Origin: a virus
Strand: one strand, 5' to 3'
DNA length: 60,860 bases
IMG/VR virus record: IMGVR_UViG_3300048030_000346
Coordinates: 1-60,860 of that record
Both the position numbers and the translations under genes were made by a program. A model generated the notes under the pieces. It was not told the origin of the DNA. It saw nothing but the letters and a program-made list of their open reading frames with translations, and searched no databases. Positions 23,146-31,531 of this stretch are shown one piece after another; position 1 is the stretch's first letter, and each line of letters begins with the position of its first letter.

Positions 23146-24216
23146 ATGCGTTATAAAGACCTTGTTGAATACACAGACTTAAGTCAAGAAAAAGATCAAA
23201 TTATATCAACTATATCCGGATTGTCGGCAGATAATCAAGATGAAGCTAATTTATTAGATAGAATATGGAAAATACTTAACAGTGGTACTATTAGTAGTAA
23301 CATTGACAATGCTTTTGATATTCCTCTTCAAGATGAAAATATGGGTCAAAAAGAAAAGTTACTAGTGCGCCAAGATATGACTAAAATTTTTAGTACAATC
23401 GAAAGCGATTATAAAACAATGAGCGCTCTTCTTAAAAGATTAGAAGGCGGCGGCGTAGTAGATATTACATCTCTGTCAAAGCCACTCAATACCTTTAGCG
23501 CAGTGTTTGGAGACGAAGCCGGAGGTGCAGCTTTTAGAAAATTAGCAGCATATGGTGTAGGTAAAAAACAAAAAGGTCCAGGCGAATATGGACTAGCCTG
23601 TTTATCAAACAAAATTAGACTTGCACAAGGCGAAGGCGATTTAGAAATAGATGGAATTGGGAAAGTAGAACTTAAAGCAGCTATGAGTTCTAGTGGTGGA
23701 CGTATCGGTTACGGTGGCGGAAGTCAAAAAGCAAAACGTGCAGTCCTACAAAAGTATGAAGAAAAAATACCGTCAGTAATTGGAGCCATTGGACAAAAAG
23801 GCGGAAGTCTCGGACTAGGACCTTTTATGGCTGCTTTAAATCAAGACCTTCCTACAAATGTTCCAGAAAACCAAAAGGTAAGAAAAGCATTAATGCTTGA
23901 TTTACTGCAAATGGATATGGAGAATTATGCTGCATCAGTTGCAGATAAAATTGCAACAACTGAAGACACAGCACAAGTTGAACTAGCTTATTTGGCTGCA
24001 AACTTTGAATGGTATAAAAATAGAGACGACTTTGATGCACTATTGCTAATGAGTATTCCTAATCAAAAAACTGCAATGCTAAAAAATGCAGCAGATTTAC
24101 AAGCATTCAGAACAGGCGGACACGCAGGCGGCTTATCAATCAGTGTTATACCAACACAAGCAGGTGCTGGCCGAGAACAATGGGCTCAACTTACTTTAAA
24201 CAAAGCAATGATTTAA
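23146..24216 (+). CDS. Unknown protein with capsid-targeting-like N-terminus, possible nuclease
   Basis: 356 residues. It begins MRYKDLVEYTDL, close to the T4 capsid-targeting pattern (MKTYQEFIAE, cut after Glu), so the protein may be packed in the head and injected. In the middle, DLEIDGIGKVELKA carries an Asp then Glu-x-Lys arrangement reminiscent of PD-(D/E)xK nucleases, followed by a Ser/Gly-rich loop (SSSGGRIGYGGGS). A similar D..VDGQGVSAKG stretch occurs in the protein at 38567. The nuclease idea is inference from a short motif. Preceded by a late TAAATA box and a good SD. Confidence 0.72.
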   Translation: MRYKDLVEYTDLSQEKDQIISTISGLSADNQDEANLLDRIWKILNSGTISSNIDNAFDIPLQDENMGQKEKLLVRQDMTKIFSTIESDYKTMSALLKRLEGGGVVDITSLSKPLNTFSAVFGDEAGGAAFRKLAAYGVGKKQKGPGEYGLACLSNKIRLAQGEGDLEIDGIGKVELKAAMSSSGGRIGYGGGSQKAKRAVLQKYEEKIPSVIGAIGQKGGSLGLGPFMAALNQDLPTNVPENQKVRKALMLDLLQMDMENYAASVADKIATTEDTAQVELAYLAANFEWYKNRDDFDALLLMSIPNQKTAMLKNAADLQAFRTGGHAGGLSISVIPTQAGAGREQWAQLTLNKAMI

Positions 24217-24237
24217 TATTCTCAACTTTTTTGTTAA

Positions 24238-24243
24238 TAAATA
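24238..24243 (+). promoter_or_regulatory. Late-promoter motif TAAATA placed for a leaderless start
   Basis: TAAATA, 5 bases, ATG of csgF at 24249; the upstream region is T-rich with no SD. Confidence 0.5.
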
Positions 24244-24248
24244 GCTTT

Positions 24249-24722
24249 ATGCAATATTATTTTAAAATTATTTTTTTCATATTAATGGTTACCCCCGGAG
24301 TAGCCAGCGGCGATTTAGTACACAATTTTAAATCTCCTACATTTACAGGACAAGGCTACAGTGCTCATATGTTGAGCCTTGAACAACTTACTTTTAATCG
24401 TAAAGAAGATATCAGAAAAGATGCGGAACGTGAAGCAGAACGCATTGAGCGTGAACTTGAAAACACGGTGCTTAATAAGTTTATCCGTAACTTAGAATCA
24501 CGTATATATGCTACACTTAGTAAACAGTTAGTTGACAATATGTTTGCAGCCTGCGGAGCAGATGATCAGCCTGCGTGTTCTAATTCAGGAACCACAGAAG
24601 TTGAAGGAGCAGAAATTGCTTGGAGCAAAGATGAAGTCACAGGAAGTATAACACTTATTATCGATGGTCCAGATGGCTACACGGAAATAGTGATACCAGG
24701 AATGGGGGAATTTAACTTTTGA
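24249..24722 (+). CDS. csgF: CsgF-like curli assembly protein
   Basis: 157 residues: signal peptide to about residue 21 (FILMVTPGVASG), then the CsgF hallmark, mature start DLVHNFKSPTFTG, which in E. coli inserts into the CsgG pore. The middle helix is charged (RKDAEREAERIERELE), longer than in E. coli CsgF. The end NFERxLxSRI-like segment appears as FIRNLESRIYATLSKQLVDNMF, and GSITLIIDGPDGYTEIVIP matches the conserved C-terminal strands. CsgF couples the CsgG channel to nucleation at the surface. Start chosen at 24249 because it begins the signal peptide; the frame is open farther upstream. Confidence 0.88.
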   Translation: MQYYFKIIFFILMVTPGVASGDLVHNFKSPTFTGQGYSAHMLSLEQLTFNRKEDIRKDAEREAERIERELENTVLNKFIRNLESRIYATLSKQLVDNMFAACGADDQPACSNSGTTEVEGAEIAWSKDEVTGSITLIIDGPDGYTEIVIPGMGEFNF

Positions 24723-25519
24723 AATTTATAGCAATATTAGCAATGTTATTTGTTGCAGGTTGTGCAACACAAGGAGAAGTTCCAACTATGCTGCAAAATG
24801 CTGCAAAAGTGCAGGATAATCCAATGGTAGAAGAATTAAATAAACTTCAGCCATTGGATGGTCCTGTAATGACAGTAGGTGTTTATGAGTTTGCAGATAA
24901 AACAGGGCAACGTAAACCCTCTGAAAGTATTTCAAACTTGAGTAGTGCAGTTACACAAGGTGCAGAAGTTTGGGTAATAGATGCACTATTGCAAGCAGGC
25001 AACGGTACTTGGTTTGAAGTTGTAGAACGAGGTGGAATGGATCACGTGATCAAAGAACGTCAGGTTATACGCAATACAAGGGAAAACTATGGTGAAAAAG
25101 AAGTTTCTCTATCACCTATGAAATTTGCAGGTATATTACTAGAAGGCGGTATTATAGGATATGACAGTAATATTTCTACAGGCGGCAATGGTGCTATGTA
25201 TATGGGAATCGGTACTGCGGTAGAATATAGAGTTGATACTGTGACAGTTGCAATGCGTCTTGTAAGCGTAAGCACAGGTCGTGTATTGGTAAGCGTAGCA
25301 GCAGAAAAATCAATTGCTAGTTACAGACAAGGTGCAAACGCATTCAAGTTTTTTGATTTAGGTACACAAGCATTAGAAATCGAAACTGGATATAGTGTAA
25401 ATGAAGCATCAAATTATGCCGTGCGTCAAGCCATCGAGGCCGCAGTAATTGAAATGATTTATCAAGGTGCTGCACAAAATCTATGGAAATTTAAACAAGA
25501 CAGTACTTCTTCATCTTAG
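24719..25519 (+). CDS. csgG: CsgG-like curli secretion channel lipoprotein
   Basis: 266 residues. Lipoprotein signal MKFIAILAMLFVAGCATQ with the lipobox cysteine C15; then the CsgG core: VGVYEFADKTGQRKP, ESISNLSSAVTQGAEVWVIDAL, ERGGMDHVIKERQVIR, LEGGIIGYDSNISTGGNGA, and LVSVSTGRVL. E. coli CsgG forms a nine-subunit outer-membrane pore for unfolded curlin subunits, and these segments follow it closely. Start codon is TTG, overlapping the csgF stop as TTGA. Its end overlaps the convergent Fis-like gene by 29 bases. With csgF and two curlin-like genes it makes a compact fibre-export system. Confidence 0.95.
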   Translation: MKFIAILAMLFVAGCATQGEVPTMLQNAAKVQDNPMVEELNKLQPLDGPVMTVGVYEFADKTGQRKPSESISNLSSAVTQGAEVWVIDALLQAGNGTWFEVVERGGMDHVIKERQVIRNTRENYGEKEVSLSPMKFAGILLEGGIIGYDSNISTGGNGAMYMGIGTAVEYRVDTVTVAMRLVSVSTGRVLVSVAAEKSIASYRQGANAFKFFDLGTQALEIETGYSVNEASNYAVRQAIEAAVIEMIYQGAAQNLWKFKQDSTSSS

Positions 25520-25760
25520 CCAATAAGGTTTCTCTTTTTATTCCTAACTTATCAGCAGTGTGTGTGCGATTGTGATTGCACTCTTTTAGAGCCGCTGCAA
25601 TCCTATCTATTATAAAATCGTCTACTTCTTGGTGCAAACATTTATCATCTTGTCTTTCTTCGGGCGGCCATATCTCGTCAAATACATCCCAAAAGGCCTG
25701 CTGTTCTTTATGATTTTTTTCTGCTTGTTTTAATGCCATCATAACTGTATTTAGTTTCAT
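25491..25760 (-). CDS. Fis-type helix-turn-helix regulator
   Basis: 89 residues. The C-terminal part, ECNHNRTHTADKLGIKRETL, is the Fis/NtrC-family HTH_8 (N.NRTxTAxxLGIxRxTL); the N-terminal half is acidic and helical, without an AAA+ domain, as in Fis itself. It is the only minus-strand gene within this long plus-strand block and lies between csgG and the first curlin gene, so it may control them. Its promoter is one arm of a perfect palindrome at 25806-25836. Ends with a 29-base convergent overlap with csgG. Confidence 0.82.
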   Translation of the reverse strand: MKLNTVMMALKQAEKNHKEQQAFWDVFDEIWPPEERQDDKCLHQEVDDFIIDRIAAALKECNHNRTHTADKLGIKRETLLAKMKKYCLV

Positions 25761-25805
25761 TATATACCCGCTTTACTGTAAAAATATTTACACTAAATAA
25801 CATTG

Positions 25806-25836
25806 TATTTATAATAATATCAACATATTATAAATA
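25806..25836. promoter_or_regulatory. Divergent late promoters forming an 11-bp perfect palindrome
   Basis: TATTTATAATA (25806-25816) and its exact complement TATTATAAATA (25826-25836) face each other across 9 bases. Each arm contains TATAAATA reading outward: minus strand toward the Fis-like gene, plus strand toward the curlin gene. The element can act as back-to-back late promoters and, by symmetry, as a binding site for a dimer. Confidence 0.7.
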
Positions 25837-25866
25837 TATTTGGCTAAAAGCCGGAGGTGGAAAAAT

Positions 25867-26604
25867 ATGAGGGCAATATTATATGGGTTCATCCTATCAT
25901 TGGTTCTCGTAAGTGCAGCAAATGCAAACGAGATTTACATTACACAAATAGGTGACACCCTTGATTTAGATATTACACAAGATGGGACTGACAACGAATT
26001 TGGTGATTCAACCACCGACGCAATGCTTGATGGCGATGATATGACTTTTAGTATTACTCAAACAGGTAATGCAAACATAATTGATGCAAAAATAAAAGGT
26101 AATACATATACTGGTACTTGGACTTTTACAGGCAACAACAATTTTGTTGATTTAGTCTGCGATAATACCTCAGGTGTAAACTGTGAAAACGTCACACTGA
26201 ATATTGCAACTACAGGAGATACCAACAAGTATTATTTAGAAATTGGTGAAACAGCAGATGCAGACGGAGCGCAAATTGATTTTACAGTAGAGGGCGACGG
26301 AAGCATATTGATCACAGAAGTTGACGGCACAAGTGCGGTAGTCAATGTTACAATAGACAATAATTCTACACTTTCGTCAGCTACAACCTCAGACTCATCA
26401 TCAACTTACACAACAGAACAAGGCGGTGTGTTAGTCGAAATAGATCAAGACGGCGATGGAGACAGCGCAGGACACAGTGTAACACTAGATATCACCGGCG
26501 GCGGCAGCAACTACAAAATTAAACAAAGTGGTGTAAAAGATAACACAGTAGATGCTACATTCTCAGGCGATGGACAAGACGTTGATATTACGCAGTCTGA
26601 TTAG
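25867..26604 (+). CDS. Curlin-repeat-like secreted protein 1
   Basis: 245 residues: signal peptide (MRAILYGFILSLVLVSAANA) followed by Asn/Gln/Gly/Asp-rich beta-helix-like repeats, for example TQIGDTLDLDITQDGTDNEF and SITQTGNANIIDAKIKGN, close to the curlin pattern (QxGxxNxxxxxQxGxxN). It is degenerate relative to CsgA, with longer spacers, and has a single Cys pair in the middle (VCDNTSGVNC). Likely CsgG substrate forming or nucleating an extracellular fibre. Start at 25867 has GGAGGTGG upstream and removes a basic pre-sequence. Confidence 0.8.
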   Translation: MRAILYGFILSLVLVSAANANEIYITQIGDTLDLDITQDGTDNEFGDSTTDAMLDGDDMTFSITQTGNANIIDAKIKGNTYTGTWTFTGNNNFVDLVCDNTSGVNCENVTLNIATTGDTNKYYLEIGETADADGAQIDFTVEGDGSILITEVDGTSAVVNVTIDNNSTLSSATTSDSSSTYTTEQGGVLVEIDQDGDGDSAGHSVTLDITGGGSNYKIKQSGVKDNTVDATFSGDGQDVDITQSD

Positions 26605-27688
26605 TGCATTATTACTAACAACCCCAGTGTATGCAAATATTGGCAAAATAGCAGAACATAAAGGTTCTAGCACAATTCAGCGTGAAGCAGAAAAATACAC
26701 TGGCGAAGTAGGACTTGGTCTTGAAATGAACGATAGGATCGTTACAGGCAAAGGTTCAATGCGTATGGACTTTATAGATGACACTCGTGTTGATGTAACA
26801 GAACATTCACGTATGACCATAGACGAATTTATATATGATCCCAACACAAAAACTGGTGCGCTGAGTATGAAAGCCACACTAGGAGCAGTTAGATATGCAT
26901 CAGGACAAATAGCAAAGAATAGCAGACAAAGAGTGAATATAAGAACACCAAGTGCTACAATAAACGTGCGAGGCACAGACTTTATGATGATTATTGACGA
27001 AGTAGGTGGATCAATGATAACACTGTTACCAAGTTGTGACGCTAGTGGTTCTTGTGTTATAGGAGAAATATCAGTAGAATCAGATGTTGGTCAAATTATA
27101 ATGAATCAAGCTTATCAAACCACTGTGGTGCCACATAGAGGTGCAACTCCAGGCCCAAGTGTAATATTAGATTTACCTGAGAATATGCTTACAGCAATGT
27201 TGCTTGTACGTAAAGTTTCACCTTACACAGAAGAAATAACCAAAACCTATCCAAATACAAATTTATTAGACATTGACTTTTTAAATTTTGACGAGTTAGA
27301 TAGAGATCCTTTAGTTGAAAATATAAAAAGTATTTGGGTTACAGATTTGGATAATATGACTTACTTGAATCCTGTGTGGATTGACGAAATGGAGAGACAG
27401 TTGGCAGAAATACTAGCACAGTGGATTGACGAACTTTCTGTACAAAACCAAGAATTATTAGATGTAAAGCTTTTAGGACTAGACCCTGAAACTAATATTT
27501 TTTACGATGAAAATTATCCTAATTTTATAGTGCGTAGGCAAGAAGGCGATCAACACATATTCCAACTTACATTGGATCAAGGTTATGGATATAATATAGA
27601 TATGGAACAGGAGGGCTTCTATGCATACGGCTACCGTGTTGGCGTGGGCGGCGGGAATAGTATTAATATTTCCCAACGTGGCTTTTAG
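26570..27688 (+). CDS. FecR-domain secreted protein
   Basis: 372 residues from the ATG at 26570 (a TTG at 26582 would give a tidier signal peptide, ILRSLISALLLTTPVYA). The FecR domain covers about residues 30-190: IGKIAEHKGSSTIQR, LEMNDRIVTGKGSMRMDF, RMTIDEFIYD, and RTPSATINVRGTDF are its standard strands. The C-terminal 180 residues are acidic and end in an Asn/Gly stretch (VGVGGGNSINISQRGF) resembling a curlin repeat, suggesting it joins the fibre. FecR proteins are envelope signalling or anchoring modules, often found near CHASE2 cyclases. It overlaps the curlin genes on both sides. Confidence 0.85.
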   Translation: MDKTLILRSLISALLLTTPVYANIGKIAEHKGSSTIQREAEKYTGEVGLGLEMNDRIVTGKGSMRMDFIDDTRVDVTEHSRMTIDEFIYDPNTKTGALSMKATLGAVRYASGQIAKNSRQRVNIRTPSATINVRGTDFMMIIDEVGGSMITLLPSCDASGSCVIGEISVESDVGQIIMNQAYQTTVVPHRGATPGPSVILDLPENMLTAMLLVRKVSPYTEEITKTYPNTNLLDIDFLNFDELDRDPLVENIKSIWVTDLDNMTYLNPVWIDEMERQLAEILAQWIDELSVQNQELLDVKLLGLDPETNIFYDENYPNFIVRRQEGDQHIFQLTLDQGYGYNIDMEQEGFYAYGYRVGVGGGNSINISQRGF

Positions 27689-28301
27689 TAACGAAATCTA
27701 TATAAACCAAGCAGGCGACAACCTTGAATTGGAAGTGCAACAGCGTAGCGAGGACAACTATGTTAGTTTAAACAGCAATGGTGGTTCTAACAATATTACA
27801 ATTCGTCAAGGTATGCACGTAGATGGCACTATTGACATAGACGAAGAAGGTGGACACGAAGCATATTGGACTATAACTGGAGATGGAAACACAGTGGGAA
27901 GTGCGCAAACAGACACAAACAGAAGTGGTGGAGGCGCAGCACATCACCTTGCAAATATAGTAAATGGTGATAACAATGAAGTTAACCATACGCAAATGGG
28001 AAAACAAGGACACGATGGCTTTGTAGAAATACAAGGCGACGGTAATACTGTAGATTTATATCAAAGAGGCAATGGTGGGCAAAAATGGGCAGATGTTGCA
28101 CTCACAGGAGACGGACACTCAGTTGATATTATGCAAAGAGGAACTCAATATGCAGAAGCAGAAGTAGACCTAACAAATTCAGGCGGTGCATACAACTTTG
28201 AACTTACTCAGAATGTTTCAACTGCATCTAGCCATTATAGCGTCACAGGATATTGTACTAACAGTAGTGGTTGTAGTTTGTCTGTTAATAGGAACAACTA
28301 A
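27621..28301 (+). CDS. Curlin-repeat-like secreted protein 2
   Basis: 226 residues, signal peptide to about residue 23 (IVLIFPNVAFS), then curlin-like repeats with clearer periodicity than the first copy: GDNLELEVQQRSEDNYVSL, GDGNTVDLYQRGNGG, GDGHSVDIMQRGTQY. The mature start NEIYINQAGDNLELEV parallels NEIYITQIGDTLDLDI of the first curlin, so the two are paralogues, perhaps a major and a nucleating subunit. Ends with a Cys pair (GYCTNSSGCSL). CAGGAGGG is the SD; the start lies 68 bases inside the FecR gene. Confidence 0.83.
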   Translation: MHTATVLAWAAGIVLIFPNVAFSNEIYINQAGDNLELEVQQRSEDNYVSLNSNGGSNNITIRQGMHVDGTIDIDEEGGHEAYWTITGDGNTVGSAQTDTNRSGGGAAHHLANIVNGDNNEVNHTQMGKQGHDGFVEIQGDGNTVDLYQRGNGGQKWADVALTGDGHSVDIMQRGTQYAEAEVDLTNSGGAYNFELTQNVSTASSHYSVTGYCTNSSGCSLSVNRNN

Positions 28302-28648
28302 TGAATAGTATAATTGAAGCATTCACATTAAGTTTAGGTTTAAGTTTACATCTTGGATTTGACGATCACTACAATAGTGTACATCCCCATATTAGGTTTG
28401 AACACGAAAATTTTATCACAGGCGCATATTATAACAGTTTAGAAAATTTAAGTGTATATGCAGGACACAGACAAGAAATAAACAACTTTGGTTTTGAAGC
28501 TGCACTTGTAACAGGCTACAACAATGGATCACTTACTCCGTATGTCAGAGGCACATATGACGTAGGTAAAATGAGAATGTTCTTAGCACCAGGCATAGAA
28601 AGTAAAGATATCGGCGTAGTTTTTGGATTGGAGATTATGCTTAAATAA
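28301..28648 (+). CDS. Small outer-membrane-barrel-like protein
   Basis: 115 residues, alternating polar and aromatic strands: HPHIRFEHENFITGAYYNSL and ENLSVYAGHRQEI, then TPYVRGTYDVGKMRMFLAPG. The pattern fits a small family of phage and proteobacterial envelope proteins with the GAYxNSxxxxSVYAG signature. The N-terminus is only weakly signal-like. Starts on the last base of the curlin stop codon, so it belongs to the fibre operon. Confidence 0.7.
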   Translation: MNSIIEAFTLSLGLSLHLGFDDHYNSVHPHIRFEHENFITGAYYNSLENLSVYAGHRQEINNFGFEAALVTGYNNGSLTPYVRGTYDVGKMRMFLAPGIESKDIGVVFGLEIMLK

Positions 28649-28710
28649 CAATCAAAGAATATGGACCGCGGCGTGAGGGCGCAACCGGCATCATAACAAG
28701 AGGGTAAAAA

Positions 28711-30618
28711 ATGAAAAGAATAATGATTGCCAGTGTAATGGCAGCACTACTTGGTACAACAGCATTAGCAGATACAAGTAGCATTAGTACAACAGCAACA
28801 GGTATGGGTGTACTAGAAAACAGTTATGTAAAAGCCGGAGTGAATGGCACAGCAGGTACTTTTGGATCAGGCGGAAGCACTCGTCCAGGACTACAGTTTG
28901 ACAGCACAGGTTCAGGCACATTTCCAGCAGATAGCGCACAAGGCGACTACCTAACACCAGGTTCACCGTTTGATGGCTTTGCTATTAAGATAGATGGTAC
29001 TAACAGCAAAAATAATAACCAGGGCGGAAGTACTTGGGTAGATGCAGATGGTTTAACAAACGGTGATAATTCACTTACTTGGACTGGTACAAATTCTGCT
29101 CACAGTGGATGGGAAATAGAAAACACATATACATTAGGTGATACATCAGAACACATTGAGATTGGCACACAGATTACAGCAGGTAGTGATGCTACTGCAC
29201 TTAGCTTTGGACGCTTTATTGATCCAGATGCTATGCCAGAAGCAGGCGATACTAGTGCTACAGACAACGTGCTAGGTTATGGTGTTATTCCAGATAGTAA
29301 CGTAGCATTTGCAGAAGCAACAGTATCACGCTATGCCCTAGGACTGTACTCTACAGACTCTAACGTTGATGCAGGTATTACAGGCTGGTCAACAGAGGCA
29401 GATGCTTATACAGAAAATGCTTTTGACTCAGAGTCAAACACAAACACAGGCGACAACACTATTGGACTAAGTTGGAACTGGGCCGATGTAAGCACAGGCG
29501 ATATACTTACAGCAAGTTACGCATACATATTTGGACCAAGTGCGTTTGATGCTGCCGATGCTGCTATTACAGCAGGCGCAGGTGGCGGTGGTGACATCAG
29601 TAGTTGGGGTACATTAGAAGATGTTGGTAGTGCTACAGACGCAGCAGCCGGAGCAGCAGAACCAGTGATTACAACTGAAACTGTTGTAGACACTAGTATG
29701 CCAGTGCTAACACAGTCACAAACTACACACAATAGCACAACAGCAGCAGGCGTGCAAACTATAGCAAGAGAAACTACTACAATAGTTACAACACCTATGG
29801 TTACTAATACATACACTGATGGCACACTTACTTCAAGCGCAGCAGCAGATTCAGTAGCAGTATCAACTGTAACTGACCCAGGCAGCTTTACAGGACGTAT
29901 GGACACTGGTAAAAAGATTGGACAAGCTGTAGACTTACACAGTTTGGGTTTTGCTGATTATGTAGCTGGTAGCCGTATTACATCAGATTTAGGGCACGGA
30001 TGTAGTGCTGAAAGTCGTGTGTTAGGTATCGGTGGATCGACCACTACAGACGATTTAATCACCATTGAAGGTGGTATCAACAGAATAACTACAAAAGCTG
30101 ACGCTTGTAGTACAGGTGATATGACCACTCTACATATGGGCGTAGGAGCAAGCAAAGCATTAGATGAATTCACAGTACGTGGTACAATCAATCGTGCTAG
30201 TCAAGATATTACATATGAAAGACACATTGGTACCTTTACTAACCAAGGCGAATATGCTATTAGTGACACTTGGGTAAATGTAGAAGTTGAACCAAACACA
30301 GGACAAGTTCGTCCAGTGCTAGGTATTGTAGCAGGCAAGCGTTCAACAGATGCTTATACAGAAACAGGAAGTGTACAAAGTGCTATAGCTCACGAAGCAA
30401 TTGATGAATCGTATCGTTATGCTACACTAGGTGCTAATTTTGATCTCGACTTTGGTACAGCACATATTAGTAGAACCACCGAAGGTACTACAAATATTGG
30501 TATTGGCATTGACAAGCAAGTTACAGAAAATGTAAAGTTTGTAGGCGACTTTCAAAGAAGTATCAGTGATGACGCTAGTAGCAATATGTTAAGTGTTGGT
30601 CTTAAAATCCAGTTTTGA
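28711..30618 (+). CDS. Autotransporter-like surface protein
   Basis: 635 residues: signal peptide (MIASVMAALLGTTALA), a Thr/Ser/Gly/Asp-rich passenger of about 370 residues, a low-complexity Ala/Thr linker (near 285-375), and a C-terminal part of about 240 residues with barrel-like strands ending LSVGLKIQF, the Phe-terminal outer-membrane signal. This is the layout of a type V secreted adhesin, though the barrel is short for that class. It follows the curlin genes, with its own SD (AGAGGG), and may be a surface adhesin or receptor mask. Confidence 0.72.
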   Translation: MKRIMIASVMAALLGTTALADTSSISTTATGMGVLENSYVKAGVNGTAGTFGSGGSTRPGLQFDSTGSGTFPADSAQGDYLTPGSPFDGFAIKIDGTNSKNNNQGGSTWVDADGLTNGDNSLTWTGTNSAHSGWEIENTYTLGDTSEHIEIGTQITAGSDATALSFGRFIDPDAMPEAGDTSATDNVLGYGVIPDSNVAFAEATVSRYALGLYSTDSNVDAGITGWSTEADAYTENAFDSESNTNTGDNTIGLSWNWADVSTGDILTASYAYIFGPSAFDAADAAITAGAGGGGDISSWGTLEDVGSATDAAAGAAEPVITTETVVDTSMPVLTQSQTTHNSTTAAGVQTIARETTTIVTTPMVTNTYTDGTLTSSAAADSVAVSTVTDPGSFTGRMDTGKKIGQAVDLHSLGFADYVAGSRITSDLGHGCSAESRVLGIGGSTTTDDLITIEGGINRITTKADACSTGDMTTLHMGVGASKALDEFTVRGTINRASQDITYERHIGTFTNQGEYAISDTWVNVEVEPNTGQVRPVLGIVAGKRSTDAYTETGSVQSAIAHEAIDESYRYATLGANFDLDFGTAHISRTTEGTTNIGIGIDKQVTENVKFVGDFQRSISDDASSNMLSVGLKIQF

Positions 30619-30624
30619 TAAATA
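30619..30624 (+). promoter_or_regulatory. Late-promoter motif TAAATA
   Basis: TAAATA directly behind the TGA of the autotransporter-like gene and 36 bases before the next ATG, which has GAGGGCA as SD. Confidence 0.55.
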
Positions 30625-30660
30625 CCTTTAGTAGAGGGCATCTACTAGAAATGAGGGCAA

Positions 30661-31143
30661 ATGATAGATCCAGTATCAGCTATTGGTCTGGCCACGGCAG
30701 CATATCGCGGAATCAAGTCAGCAATAGACACCGGAAAAGAACTGCACGATATGGCAGGCACACTATCGCAGTGGGCAGGCGCAATGAGTGATTTAGACTT
30801 TTCACACAAACAAGCACAAAATCCACCAATGTTCAAAAAACTGTTTGGCGCAAGTCAAATAGAGCAAAATGCTCTAGAAATTTGGGGACACAAACAGAAA
30901 GCAAAAGAAATGCGTGAAGAAATGAAAACGCACATCAGCTTTTACTACGGTCCAAGTGCTTGGGACGAAATTGTACGCATTGAAGGTGAAATGCGTAAAA
31001 AACGTGCTGCCGAAGTTTATGCAAAAGAAGAACGCAAACAAGTTATTGTAGAATGGATAGTTGGGTCAATAGCAGCAATTATAGGTGCAGGTTTGCTTGT
31101 GTTTGTAGTTTACATAATCGGAAAAATTAATGGAAGTTGGTAA
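30661..31143 (+). CDS. Membrane-tethered phage protein of unknown function
   Basis: 160 residues: an amphipathic N-terminus (MIDPVSAIGLATAAYRGI), a charged helical middle, and one C-terminal membrane helix (VGSIAAIIGAGLLVFVVYII). The arrangement suggests a tail-anchored protein facing the cytoplasm. I have the impression of a conserved marine T4-like phage protein but no function. Its stop overlaps the next start (TAATG). Confidence 0.75.
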   Translation: MIDPVSAIGLATAAYRGIKSAIDTGKELHDMAGTLSQWAGAMSDLDFSHKQAQNPPMFKKLFGASQIEQNALEIWGHKQKAKEMREEMKTHISFYYGPSAWDEIVRIEGEMRKKRAAEVYAKEERKQVIVEWIVGSIAAIIGAGLLVFVVYIIGKINGSW

Positions 31144-31511
31144 TGTTAGGCCGTTTACTTGCACGTTTTTTACAACCATTTATAATAGAAATGGTAGACA
31201 AACGTTTTAAGGAAAAAATGTATGAAAGATACTATGAGTCAAAACAAAAAGAACTACAAGAACGAATCAAACGACTCCGTAACAATTTTCCGCCACCAGC
31301 ACAAAGGATTCAAATTGAAACCAAAAGAGAAAAAGAGCCCAGTACTATATTGGAAGTACCCGGACATTCCCAACCCAGAGTACGGAAAAAGACTGCTAAA
31401 GTAAACAATGAAAACTGGTATGAAGATACTATGGCAGAAGTTGAGAAAGCCAGGAAGAAGCGTGAAGAGCAGGATTCATTAAAAGCTAAGTTAAATAAAA
31501 AAACTTGGTAA
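31143..31511 (+). CDS. Hypothetical charged protein
   Basis: 122 residues, short hydrophobic N-terminus (MLGRLLARFLQPFIIEMVD), then a very basic and glutamate-rich helical region. ATG at 31143 chosen over a TTG two codons upstream because it overlaps the previous stop. Function unknown; probably works with the preceding membrane protein. Confidence 0.7.
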   Translation: MLGRLLARFLQPFIIEMVDKRFKEKMYERYYESKQKELQERIKRLRNNFPPPAQRIQIETKREKEPSTILEVPGHSQPRVRKKTAKVNNENWYEDTMAEVEKARKKREEQDSLKAKLNKKTW

Positions 31512-31514
31512 ATA
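31509..31514 (+). promoter_or_regulatory. Late-promoter motif TAAATA
   Basis: TAAATA contains the stop codon of the gene before it; AAGGAGAGG and an ATG follow within 24 bases. Confidence 0.5.
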
Positions 31515-31531
31515 CTCGTAAGGAGAGGGCA

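Noticed and set aside
24238-24722. Earlier start of csgF at 24180
   Set aside because: It would overlap the upstream gene and put 23 residues before a clean signal peptide; the ATG at 24249 fits better.
27768-28034. Minus-strand frame inside the second curlin-like gene
   Set aside because: Composition is the antisense of repeat DNA; no start signal, and the plus-strand protein has signal peptide and repeats.
25867-28301. CRISPR-like or tandem DNA repeats in the curlin-like genes
   Set aside because: The periodicity is at protein level (Gly/Asn/Gln motifs); the DNA of the repeats differs and no spacer-repeat structure exists.
29517-29906. Minus-strand frame of 129 codons inside the autotransporter-like gene
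   Set aside because: Low-complexity Val/Ala product caused by reading Thr/Ala-rich codons backwards; plus-strand frame is continuous and ends with a barrel signal.
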